Below the pieces are notes generated by a model, which did no database searches, had not been told where the DNA came from, and saw only the letters and a program-made list of their open reading frames with translations. Positions 24,576 to 33,390 of a stretch of DNA of 47,271 nucleotides are shown piece after piece. Numbering within the stretch: position 1 is the first letter of the stretch; each line of letters opens with the position of its first letter. Source of the stretch: Candidatus Endomicrobiellum meruensis (GTDB lineage: Bacteria; Elusimicrobiota; Endomicrobiia; Endomicrobiales; Endomicrobiaceae); assembly GCA_031282625.1 (NCBI GenBank), contig JAITDI010000023.1, positions 1-47,271 on the forward strand, written 5' to 3'. Made by a program: the position numbers and the translations under genes.

Positions 24576-26352
24576 ATTTATGTTTTTCTTCTTCTGTTGA
24601 TTGAGAAGCCATTTCTGATGCTGTGGCAAGTAGGTTTTGGTTTTCTAAGTCATCAAGAAGTAATGAGGTCAAAGCTTTTGCCACTTCAGCTTCTTCAAAG
24701 GCAACTTGTGAAACGCCTGCTTGTTTGAGGTTTTCTTTGTGGTCTAAAAACCTTGCTCTGGCAATTATTTTTGTTTTAGGATTTAACGATGAAGCAAGAG
24801 TAGCTGTCTCCAACGTTAATGGCAAAGACGGTATGGTAATAATTAAGTACTCTGCGTTTTTTATTCCTGCTGCAAATAAAATTTCTTTTTGCGAAGAATC
24901 TCCATATACTACAGAAAACCCTTGAGTACTTAAACTGTTTATGGTATCTATGTTTATGTCAATAATGACCGGGTTTAGATTTTGTTCTTTTAGGGCATTT
25001 ACAACTTGTTTTCCTGTTGGACCATAGCCGACGACGATTGCATTCTTTTGAACAGGAAAATTTTTTGCAGGCAGAACGTTTTGTATAAACTGGTTACTTT
25101 TATTGTTTTTAATACCTTTCTTTTCAACTTTGAAATTTAAAAGATTCCATAATACTTTCTTTGTTCTTAGAAAGTTTTCAAGTGTTGTTATTTTTGCAAA
25201 TACTGATGGATTCAACGTTATTGAAATAATTGAACACACTACTATTGCATTGTAAACCTCGCTGCCTGCAAGATTTAAACGTCTCGCTTCTTGAGCTAAT
25301 ATAAATGAAAATTCTCCAACTTGAGCAAGACCTGCCGCAACAGTAAGTGCAGTTTTTGGTGAATAACCAAGTATGGATATAGTAATTAATGCAGTTAAGG
25401 GTTTTATCAATAGAACTATTACAAGACATATGCATATAAGAGCAGGATATTCAATTAAAAATTTGAAATCGAAAAGCATTCCTACTGCTAAGAAAAACAG
25501 AACCGCAAAAGCGTCTCTAAGCGGTAGAATATCAGCACCGGCTTGATGGCTTAATTTGCTTTTTCCAACAACCATTCCACCTAAGAAAGCTCCTAAAGCA
25601 AACGATGCTTGAAATACAAAGGCAGCTAAAACAGCTGTTGCAAAAGCTATAACCAATACTGCAAGAGTAAATAACTCTTGAGATCGTGTTTTTACAATTT
25701 TTGACAAAATCCATGGGACAAATTTCCCACCGCCTTTCATTACAATAATCCATAAAAGCGTTATGCGTAATATAGCTATGCTTACTGCTTTAAGTATATC
25801 AAAGCTTCCTTCCGTTGCGTTTGAGCTTGACAATACTGTCGAAAGACTTGGAAGAACGACAAGTATTAGTACGGTCAAAATGTCTTCTACAACAAGCCAA
25901 CCTACTGCTACATGCCCGTGTATTGTGTTTGTTGTATCATTATCTTCCAAAACTCTTAAAAGTACTACAGTACTGGCAACGGCAAGTCCAAAACCTAATA
26001 TCAAGGCAGACTTCAAACTAAGACCCAATGCTGAACCCAAAAATGTAGTAAACACAGTAGCGATGCTGCTTTGTATAATAGCGCCGGGTATAGCCACACC
26101 CTTAACCGCCATCAGATCATCAAGTTTAAAATGCAGCCCAACACCAAACATTAAAAGAATAACTCCAGCTTCGGAAAGTTGGAATGTTAAGGCGGGATCT
26201 GCAATAAAACCAGGCGAAGACGGACCTATTAGGAACCCTGCTAATAAATACCCTACTATAGAAGAAAGCCCAAGCTTTTGTGTTATGAAACCAAAAGTTA
26301 GTGCGAGACCAAATCCTATAGCCATGATTTCAAGCAATTTATATTCGTGCAT
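24574..26352 (-). CDS. Kef-type monovalent cation:proton antiporter (CPA2) with RCK domain
   Basis: A 592-residue membrane protein: about twelve membrane segments (10-400) with the CPA2 features SPGF, HVAVGWLVVEDILTVL and a Gly-rich FALGAFLGGMVVGKS segment, then a cytoplasmic TrkA-N/RCK domain with the nucleotide loop GYGPTG at 442-447 and a later Asp (VIIDIN). It probably exchanges K+ or Na+ for H+ under ligand control. I chose ATG 26352; an in-frame TTG at 26367 would add five residues. No ancillary KefF/KefG subunit is present, so glutathione gating as in E. coli cannot be assumed. Confidence 0.9.
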   Translation of the reverse strand: MHEYKLLEIMAIGFGLALTFGFITQKLGLSSIVGYLLAGFLIGPSSPGFIADPALTFQLSEAGVILLMFGVGLHFKLDDLMAVKGVAIPGAIIQSSIATVFTTFLGSALGLSLKSALILGFGLAVASTVVLLRVLEDNDTTNTIHGHVAVGWLVVEDILTVLILVVLPSLSTVLSSSNATEGSFDILKAVSIAILRITLLWIIVMKGGGKFVPWILSKIVKTRSQELFTLAVLVIAFATAVLAAFVFQASFALGAFLGGMVVGKSKLSHQAGADILPLRDAFAVLFFLAVGMLFDFKFLIEYPALICICLVIVLLIKPLTALITISILGYSPKTALTVAAGLAQVGEFSFILAQEARRLNLAGSEVYNAIVVCSIISITLNPSVFAKITTLENFLRTKKVLWNLLNFKVEKKGIKNNKSNQFIQNVLPAKNFPVQKNAIVVGYGPTGKQVVNALKEQNLNPVIIDINIDTINSLSTQGFSVVYGDSSQKEILFAAGIKNAEYLIITIPSLPLTLETATLASSLNPKTKIIARARFLDHKENLKQAGVSQVAFEEAEVAKALTSLLLDDLENQNLLATASEMASQSTEEEKHK

Positions 26353-26401
26353 TTGTATTCCGCCCAAAGAAATTGAACAAAGATATGATAAGTAAATTAT
26401 G

Positions 26402-26407
26402 TATAAT
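26402..26407 (+). promoter_or_regulatory. -10 element next to the radical SAM gene start
   Basis: A perfect TATAAT only 10 bases before the ATG at 26418. Initiation six or seven bases after it would leave an RNA leader of about 3-5 bases, and no Shine-Dalgarno is present. A clear -35 is not visible at 17 bases (TTGAAC at 26373 is 23 bases away). Confidence 0.45.
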
Positions 26408-26417
26408 ATACGACATT

Positions 26418-28862
26418 ATGAAAAATTTATCAAAAATTGAAAAAATATTAAATTTAGTACAAAGACCATCAAGATATATAAATAGCGAACTTAATTCTCA
26501 TCCAGCCGATATGTCTGCAGATTTCTCGGTAGTTTTGTGTTTTCCAGATATTTATGAAGTTGGGGTTTCAAACTTAGGGCTTGAACTTGAAATATTATAT
26601 CATTTAGTAAACGAGAAGAACCTTGCTCGTTGCGAAAGAGCTTTTGCTCCCGATACGGATTTAGAAAATATGTTAAGAAGAGAAAAACTCAAACTATTCT
26701 CTTTAGAATCTCACAGTCAACTAAGAAGTTTTGACATTCTTGGAATATCAATACAGTGCGAGTTGGTTGCAACTAACATTGTTAATATTTTAGATTTATC
26801 TGGTATTTCAATACTTTCAAAAGACAGAAATGAAGGAGAGCCACTTGTTATAGCGGGCGGTCCGGCATTAACCAACCCAGAACCTTTTTGCAATTTTTTT
26901 GATTTATTTGTTTTGGGTGATGGCGAAGAAGTCTTGCAAGATATAATAATGGTATGCAAGGAAGCCAAAAAGGATAAACTTTCAATTATAGAAGGAGTTT
27001 ATGTTCCATCTTTTTACAATATACAATATAATGAAGATAACACAGTAAAGTCTGTAATGCCTATTTCTTCTGATATAAAGCCTATAGTAAAAAAGAGGAT
27101 TTTGAATCTTGAAAACGCATATTTTCCGGAGAAAAAAATAATCCCTTTTGTTGAAACCGTCCACAATAGATTAAATATTGAAGTTGCAAGGGGTTGTCCG
27201 GGACAGTGCCGTTTTTGCCAAGATTCAAAATACTATCATCCTTGGAGGAAAAGACCTCTTGAGAATTTGTTAGAGCTTGTAAAGAAGGGTATAGAATCTA
27301 CAGGTTTTGAAGAAGTAGCCTTTTCTTCTCTTTCTTGCAGCGACTATAAACATTTAGATAAGCTTCTCATCGAAACAAAAAATTTGTACGGCAAATCCAA
27401 ATTAAATATTTCTTTGCTGTCTTTAAGATGTAATAAACGTTCTTTAAAAGTTGCACAATATATAAACAGAAGTAAAAGATCTACTATTACATTTGCTCCA
27501 GAAGCAGGTTCTGAGAGGTTGAGAAACGTCATAGGAAAATATCTTTCAGAAAAACAGATAGTTGAGACTTTGCTTACTGCAAATGCTATGGGTTGGAAAG
27601 CAATAAAACTTCATTTTATGATAGGTCTTCCTACTGAAAGTGACGAAGATTTATCGGGAATTGAACGTCTGGTGAAACTTGTTAAAAAAGAAGCAAAAGG
27701 ACTAAATTTTATCGTAACGGTTTCACCTTTTGTTCCAAAATCTCAAACTGCGTTTCAGTGGGCATCTATGGCAGAGGTAGAGACTATAAAACAAAAGATA
27801 GATTTTTTGAATAAATTGCTTCCCACACATGTTAAAGCTAACAATCACAGAGTAAGCATATTAGAGGCGTTGATAGCAAAAGGAGACAGGCGTCTCTCAA
27901 GGGTTATTTATAAAGCATGGCAGAAAGGCGCAAGATTTAACCAGTGGGCTGATAAGTTTGACAATAATATATGGGATGAAGCTCTTGCTGAAAGTAATGT
28001 AGATTTAAGTTTTTACATATACAGAAATAGGAAACCTGATGAAGTCTTCCCTTGGGATCATTTATTTTTCGGCATGTCTAAGCAGGAACTATACAAAGAT
28101 TATGTTAAAGGAATAAATGAAACAGCAGATACTTTGGTTAAACAGCTTGACAATTCAAACTGTTCGCTGTCTGCAAATTATGTTGAACCCACAATATCTG
28201 TTTTGCCTCCCGCTATGCGTTTACGCCTCCGTTTCTCAAAGAGAGGGGCAGTCAAATTTATATCTCACTTGGAACAAATAGAAGTTTTCAGAAGAGCCGC
28301 AAGACGTTCAAATCTTCCTATAGCTTTTACGGCAGGATTTAGTCCGAAAGTAAAATCTTCTTACGGACCACCTTTGTCTATAGGGCAAGAAAGCGCAAGC
28401 GAATACATGGAGTTGTATTTTACACAAAAAGTTGATATAGAAGAAGTTAAAAAAGAATTTGCAAGAATTTTGCCAAAAGGTTTTAAATTACTCGGTGCCA
28501 AAAGAATACCTTTAAATTTTCCGTCAATTGATATTTTGTCAAATGTTGCAGAATATAAGATAAAAAATACCGAACTAATTCAAACAGAAATTGACAAGTT
28601 TTTAATGCAAGATTCAATAATGATTGAAAAAATAAAAAAAGACAGAATTATAAGTGTTAATGCTAAGCCTTTAATTAGGAAATTTATTAGTGCAAGTGGA
28701 ACTTTAAAGCTTCAGCTCCGTTTTGGTAGCGGTAAAACTGTAAAGCCTGAAGCTGTTTTAAATAAATTATTGGAAAATAAAAAAAATTATGGCAGAATGT
28801 ACGCTATAGAAAGAACAAATTTGTATGTTGAAACGAAGAAGGGAGAGTTATTTTTGCCCTAA
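26418..28862 (+). CDS. B12-binding radical SAM protein with DUF2344 (TIGR03960/TIGR03936 type)
   Basis: An 814-residue protein. The N-terminal 220 residues form a B12-binding-type Rossmann domain; the radical SAM barrel follows with CxxxCxxC at Cys260, Cys264 and Cys267 (GCPGQCRFC), FAPEAGSERLRN and HFMIGLPTE. The C-terminal 230 residues are DUF2344, with RFSKRGAVKFISHLE and AFTAGFSPKVK. It is often encoded next to RNase E/G, as here (20 bases upstream of rng). The reaction is not known; RNA or ribosome modification is a reasonable inference. I chose ATG 26418 because the family starts at the KPxRYI-like segment just after; upstream in-frame TTG 26373 lies over the promoter. Confidence 0.88.
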   Translation: MKNLSKIEKILNLVQRPSRYINSELNSHPADMSADFSVVLCFPDIYEVGVSNLGLELEILYHLVNEKNLARCERAFAPDTDLENMLRREKLKLFSLESHSQLRSFDILGISIQCELVATNIVNILDLSGISILSKDRNEGEPLVIAGGPALTNPEPFCNFFDLFVLGDGEEVLQDIIMVCKEAKKDKLSIIEGVYVPSFYNIQYNEDNTVKSVMPISSDIKPIVKKRILNLENAYFPEKKIIPFVETVHNRLNIEVARGCPGQCRFCQDSKYYHPWRKRPLENLLELVKKGIESTGFEEVAFSSLSCSDYKHLDKLLIETKNLYGKSKLNISLLSLRCNKRSLKVAQYINRSKRSTITFAPEAGSERLRNVIGKYLSEKQIVETLLTANAMGWKAIKLHFMIGLPTESDEDLSGIERLVKLVKKEAKGLNFIVTVSPFVPKSQTAFQWASMAEVETIKQKIDFLNKLLPTHVKANNHRVSILEALIAKGDRRLSRVIYKAWQKGARFNQWADKFDNNIWDEALAESNVDLSFYIYRNRKPDEVFPWDHLFFGMSKQELYKDYVKGINETADTLVKQLDNSNCSLSANYVEPTISVLPPAMRLRLRFSKRGAVKFISHLEQIEVFRRAARRSNLPIAFTAGFSPKVKSSYGPPLSIGQESASEYMELYFTQKVDIEEVKKEFARILPKGFKLLGAKRIPLNFPSIDILSNVAEYKIKNTELIQTEIDKFLMQDSIMIEKIKKDRIISVNAKPLIRKFISASGTLKLQLRFGSGKTVKPEAVLNKLLENKKNYGRMYAIERTNLYVETKKGELFLP

Positions 28863-28882
28863 TTCGTTGAAGTAGGAAAAAG

Positions 28883-30310
28883 GTGAACAAAGAAATAGTA
28901 GTAAACAGAACTTTTGAAGAGATAAAAGTTGCAGTGCTTGAAGACGGCAAGCTTTTTGACTTGTTTATTGAGAGAAGAGAATCAGAAAAAATTTTAAACA
29001 ATATATATAAAGGCTCTGTACAAAATATCGTGCCTGCGCTTGGTTCTGCTTTTATTGATATAGGTTTTGGCAAAAGCGCTTATCTGGGAGTTGACGATAT
29101 AATTGCTCAGCTGAAAGAAAAAAATATAGAAAATATGATTAAAGTTGGGCAGGACGTGATGGTTCAGGTTTATAAAGAGCCTATCAGTACCAAGGGTCCT
29201 AAAGTTACAATGGACATTTCTTTACCTGGAAGATTGCTTGTGTACATGCCCTTTAGCAATAATATAGGTGTATCAAAAAATATCAGAGATGAAAAAGAAC
29301 ACGATAGATTAAAAAGTATTATTACTGAAATGAAAAAAGATATTCCTGGCGGTATAATTGTAAGAACAGAAGCTGAAGACGCCGATGAATATGAAATTAG
29401 AAACGAGATAAAGTATTTGACAAGGCTTTGGGCGTCTATTGTTTCAAGGTTTAACGACGCTAAGCCAATGAGTCTTATACATAAGGATTTAGGGGTTGTT
29501 TTCCAGACCATAAGAGATTATTTTTCGGATAATGTAAGCCTTATGCATATAGACTCTACTAGGGAATTCAGAGATGTAACTGAGTTTGTAAAAATAGTTT
29601 CTCCAGAATTGCTTAACAGAATAGTTTTATATGACGGAAATGTTCCTATATTTAAGGCTTATGGTATTGAAGAAGAGATTAAAAGACTTCGTTCAAATAA
29701 AACAAGGCTTCAATCAGGAGGATACCTGATTATACAAGAAGCGGAATCTCTTTGTGCTATAGATGTAAATAGCGGAAAGTTTACGGCAAAGACTTCTCAA
29801 GAAGACACGGCTACAGTTACAAATATTGAAGCGGCATCTGAAATAGCAAGACAGCTTAGAGTCAGGAACATTGGCGGGATTATAGTTATAGATTTTATAG
29901 ATATGAAAAAAGCCACTAATCGTCAGAAAATTTTGGAAAAACTCCGTGAGGCGACTAAAAGTGATAAAGCAAAAATAAAAATATGGCCTATAACAAAACT
30001 CGGGCTTATAGAAATGACAAGACAAAGAAAAAGAGAATCTTTATTTTCTTTACTTGGCGATACATGTCCTATATGCAAAGGGTTAGGGCTTGTTTTGTCA
30101 AAAGAATCTATTTTTATAAATGTTTGTGATGAAATAGAACAATTAAAGTTTGACGAATATCACGGCAAAATAAGAATAAAGCTTCACCCTGATGTTGTAG
30201 ATTACTTCAAAGAAAGAAAGTCCAGACTAAAAGAATTGTTTAACGCAGAGGTTGAAATAAAAACAAGTCAGGAAATAGCTAGAGAAGAATACCAAATAAT
30301 TTTTGAATAA
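28883..30310 (+). CDS. rng: Ribonuclease G (RNase E/G family)
   Basis: Endoribonuclease for rRNA 5' processing and mRNA decay. The 475-residue length is that of RNase G, without the RNase E scaffold. Seen: an S1 domain (about 35-125), the DNase I-like core with metal ligands in AIDVNSGKF and VIDFIDM, and the zinc-link Cys395-x2-Cys398 (CPICKG) that joins subunits. GTG 28883 is preceded by AGGAAAAAG. It is probably co-transcribed with the radical SAM gene. It converges with the penicillin-binding protein, with only four bases between stops. Confidence 0.95.
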   Translation: MNKEIVVNRTFEEIKVAVLEDGKLFDLFIERRESEKILNNIYKGSVQNIVPALGSAFIDIGFGKSAYLGVDDIIAQLKEKNIENMIKVGQDVMVQVYKEPISTKGPKVTMDISLPGRLLVYMPFSNNIGVSKNIRDEKEHDRLKSIITEMKKDIPGGIIVRTEAEDADEYEIRNEIKYLTRLWASIVSRFNDAKPMSLIHKDLGVVFQTIRDYFSDNVSLMHIDSTREFRDVTEFVKIVSPELLNRIVLYDGNVPIFKAYGIEEEIKRLRSNKTRLQSGGYLIIQEAESLCAIDVNSGKFTAKTSQEDTATVTNIEAASEIARQLRVRNIGGIIVIDFIDMKKATNRQKILEKLREATKSDKAKIKIWPITKLGLIEMTRQRKRESLFSLLGDTCPICKGLGLVLSKESIFINVCDEIEQLKFDEYHGKIRIKLHPDVVDYFKERKSRLKELFNAEVEIKTSQEIAREEYQIIFE

Positions 30311-30314
30311 TCTT

Positions 30315-32450
30315 TTAGAACCCTTCTTCTTCTATGCTCAAATCCTGCTTTTTTTGGTCGTCGGAATTACTAGTTGATTGATTATAATATTGAGTAGGAG
30401 CAGTTCCTTGCCTGAACGCTTCTAAAAATGATCCAGGCGTTTTACTTAACGCCAAAAGACCTGTGCTTGGGTCAATAAGCGCCCATTCTATACCATCGGG
30501 CTGTTTAAAATCTAATACAGGCTTTCCTTCAAGTGTTTCTTTCATAAATTTAGTCCATATGGGGCACGCGAGACCTCCTCCAGTAACTCTATCACCCAAA
30601 GGCATTGAACGATTGTCATATCCAATCCAAATGCCCGCAACAAGTTGAGGGGTATATCCAACAAACCAAGCGTCGCTTCCATCGTTTGTGGTTCCAGTTT
30701 TTCCTGCGCAAGGTCTTCCTAAATTTTTGGCATACCAACCGCTTCCTTTTTCAACAACAGCTTTAAGCATATTGGTTAAAATAAAGCATACTGGAGGGGA
30801 TAGAACTTCTTCTTGTTCTGGAATGTTTTCTTCCAATACTTTCCCATCTTTATCAAGTATTCGTGTTATTATGTAAGGCGTTGTTTTAATTCCTCCTGAA
30901 GCAAAAACTGCAAAAGCCGAAACCATTTGTTCAAGAATAACGTCACTTGCTCCAAGTGCAAGAGAATAGGAGTTTATAAGAGGGGTATTTATACCAAGGT
31001 TTTTTGCTGCTTCAATAACTTTTATAGGTGTTGTTTTTATTATCAACTCAACCGCACAAGTATTTATTGATAATGCCAAAGCCGTTCTTAAAGTTACTTC
31101 TCCTCTAAATTTTTTACTGTAATTTTTTGGAGCCCAAACTTTGTTTGTATCAATTAAATCATCTTCAGAAACATTTTCGGCTATTATTTCAAGATAAGTT
31201 ATATCTCTTGAAACTAAATCCCAAGAACCTCTGTTATACACAAAAACCAAAGGCTTGTCTTCAAGCATGGACGCAGGTGTAAATCCTTGTTGGATTGCTG
31301 TGAGATATACAAACGGTTTGAAAGCCGATCCTGCTTGTCTTTTAGCTTGAGTTGCTCTGTTAAACTGCGATTCTTTAAAACTGCGACCTCCAACCATAGC
31401 TCTAATTGCACCATTTTTTGGATCTACTGCTATAAGAGCGCCTTGAACTTTAACTGGTATTTGTTTTGTTCTCTCAAAAAAACCAGTTTTACCTTTATCA
31501 AAATCACTAAGAGATTCTTCAATTATTTTTTCAGCTGCTGTTTGAGCCTGCATATCAAGAGTAGTGTAAATTGATAAACCGTCCCTAAGCAAAACGTTTG
31601 TTCCGTATTTTGGTTCAAGGATAAGTCTTAAAGCTTCCACAAAATAGTGTCCTTTTTCTTCTTTTAGCGAAGTATCTTGTACAGGCAAAGGCGTTTCGAT
31701 AGCTTCTTTCTCTTTCTCTTGCGTTATATAACCAAGCTGCCTCATTCTTGATAGAACTAGATTCCTTCTTAAAAGAGCGGCTTTTACGTTTTTAAAAGGA
31801 TTGTAATAATTTGGTGATTTAGGTATCGCCGCAAGCATGGCGCATTCTGCGAGATTTAAGTCTTTTATATCTTTATTAAAATATATTTTTGCCGCTGCCT
31901 GTACTCCGTGTGCTCCGCTTCCGAAATAAATTTGGTTTATGTAAAATTGTAAAATTTCATTTTTTGAATAATTTTTTTCAAGTTGTATGGTAAGCAAAGC
32001 TTCTTTAATTTTTCTTACTATGGTTTTTTCGCGGGTCAAAAATATAGTTTTTGCTAATTGTTGAGTAATTGTGGATCCGCCTTCGGTAGCTCTTCCTTTT
32101 AATAACATCCTTGAGAAAGCCCTTATTATGCCTTTTGTTGAAATTCCCCAGTGTTTGAAAAAATCATTATCTTCAATTGAAATAAACGCATTTTGTAAAT
32201 TTGCCGGTATATCATTTATAGTAGCGAGACCGCGTCTTTCCATGAAAAGCTCAGCTATTAAGTTATTATCTTTATCGTAAATTTTTGTTGATAAATTAGG
32301 CGTGTAGTCTCCCAGCTGTTGTATTGACGGAAGATTGTCTATAAAATCTGAAATAATTTTACCACAGACGATTATAGTTAGTGCAGAAAATAGCGTGATA
32401 AAGATAAATCTAGAAAATGTCTTTTTTTTTAATTTAAGCTGATATCTCAT
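30315..32450 (-). CDS. Class A penicillin-binding protein 1A (transglycosylase/transpeptidase)
   Basis: Polymerises and cross-links peptidoglycan. The 711 residues contain an N-terminal membrane anchor (about 14-35), the GT51 domain with Glu93 in SIEDNDFFKH and EGGSTITQQLAK at 123-134, and the transpeptidase with SAFK at 375-378 (active Ser375), SIN at 461-463 and KTGT at 584-587. All catalytic motifs are intact, so the cell makes a wall. The C-terminal 35 residues are a Gln/Ser/Lys-rich tail. The gene is divergent from nadK. No clear Shine-Dalgarno precedes the ATG. Confidence 0.95.
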   Translation of the reverse strand: MRYQLKLKKKTFSRFIFITLFSALTIIVCGKIISDFIDNLPSIQQLGDYTPNLSTKIYDKDNNLIAELFMERRGLATINDIPANLQNAFISIEDNDFFKHWGISTKGIIRAFSRMLLKGRATEGGSTITQQLAKTIFLTREKTIVRKIKEALLTIQLEKNYSKNEILQFYINQIYFGSGAHGVQAAAKIYFNKDIKDLNLAECAMLAAIPKSPNYYNPFKNVKAALLRRNLVLSRMRQLGYITQEKEKEAIETPLPVQDTSLKEEKGHYFVEALRLILEPKYGTNVLLRDGLSIYTTLDMQAQTAAEKIIEESLSDFDKGKTGFFERTKQIPVKVQGALIAVDPKNGAIRAMVGGRSFKESQFNRATQAKRQAGSAFKPFVYLTAIQQGFTPASMLEDKPLVFVYNRGSWDLVSRDITYLEIIAENVSEDDLIDTNKVWAPKNYSKKFRGEVTLRTALALSINTCAVELIIKTTPIKVIEAAKNLGINTPLINSYSLALGASDVILEQMVSAFAVFASGGIKTTPYIITRILDKDGKVLEENIPEQEEVLSPPVCFILTNMLKAVVEKGSGWYAKNLGRPCAGKTGTTNDGSDAWFVGYTPQLVAGIWIGYDNRSMPLGDRVTGGGLACPIWTKFMKETLEGKPVLDFKQPDGIEWALIDPSTGLLALSKTPGSFLEAFRQGTAPTQYYNQSTSNSDDQKKQDLSIEEEGF

Positions 32451-32532
32451 AACGTAAAGAATTATATTTTAAAATGCGAATTGTTTCAATAGCAACAAAA
32501 ATGGTTTTCAGGCTTATTTACGCGCCTTACGA

Positions 32533-32562
32533 TTGTAAAAATTTCTGTTAAAATATTATAAT
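32533..32562 (+). promoter_or_regulatory. Promoter of nadK-recN
   Basis: TTGTAA (32533-32538) and a perfect TATAAT (32557-32562) with an 18-base spacer. The ATG is at 32569, so RNA should start at or within one or two bases of it; there is no Shine-Dalgarno. This makes nadK a candidate leaderless message. Confidence 0.65.
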
Positions 32563-32568
32563 AACTGT

Positions 32569-33390
32569 ATGAAATATAATGCTGGCGTTATTTATAATAA
32601 ATCTAAATCAACCGCTAAAAAACTTGCACTTGAAATTGCGACATGGCTTAAAAAGAACAAGTGCAAAGTATTTTTAAGTGATTCTATTTCAGTAAGACCT
32701 AAAAAATTTGATTTTATATTGTCTGTCGGTGGTGATGGAACAATGCTAAAAGTTATAAGGACATTTTCACCGTTATCAGTTCCGATAAAAGGCATAAATC
32801 TTGGCTCGCTTGGATTTCTAACCGATACGGATGCAAATGAAGTTTTTGAGTTCTTAAAAAATTTGCTTTCTTCTGGTTTTAAGATAGAAAAGAGAATATT
32901 ACTGTCTGTTGAATTTGAATACAATGGTAAAAAAATAAGAATAATCTCTGCAAACGACTGTGTGGTTCGTTCTTTAACTGGAGGGAAACTTATAACTGTT
33001 GACGTAAACATAGATAAAGATTTTACGGCGGAATATAAATGCGATGGAATGATTATATCTACGCCAACAGGCTCAACGGCTTATTCGCTTGCTGCTTCAG
33101 GTCCTATAGTTTATCCAAATATCCCAGTATTTATTCTTACACCCATTTCTCCTCATACATTAACGCAAAGACCTATGATATTATCTGACAAAAGCTGCGT
33201 TTCTTTTACTGCCAAAAATAAATACGGGTCAGGAAAAATTATGATATCAATAGATGGTCAGGAGAATTATACTTTGCCCAACGGTTCTGTAGTAAAGTTT
33301 TATCTCTATAAAAAACCATTAAAGCTTATAAAAAACCGTAGTAAATCTTATTTTGAGACTTTAAAGACAAAATTGCATTGGAGCATTTAA
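32569..33390 (+). CDS. nadK: NAD kinase
   Basis: Phosphorylates NAD+ to NADP+. The 273-residue length is normal. Seen: GGDGT at 54-58 (catalytic Asp56), INLGSLGFLTD near 83-93, the NE/D-type EYKCDGMIIST and the TPTGSTAYSLAASGP motif near 165-180. Its stop overlaps the recN start (TAATG), so the two are translationally coupled, a common neighbourhood in bacteria. Confidence 0.95.
   Translation: MKYNAGVIYNKSKSTAKKLALEIATWLKKNKCKVFLSDSISVRPKKFDFILSVGGDGTMLKVIRTFSPLSVPIKGINLGSLGFLTDTDANEVFEFLKNLLSSGFKIEKRILLSVEFEYNGKKIRIISANDCVVRSLTGGKLITVDVNIDKDFTAEYKCDGMIISTPTGSTAYSLAASGPIVYPNIPVFILTPISPHTLTQRPMILSDKSCVSFTAKNKYGSGKIMISIDGQENYTLPNGSVVKFYLYKKPLKLIKNRSKSYFETLKTKLHWSI

Noticed and set aside
25763..26395. 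210-codon open frame on the plus strand
   Set aside because: Antisense to the Kef-type antiporter; composition rich in Ser/Pro/Lys with no domain, and no ribosome site.
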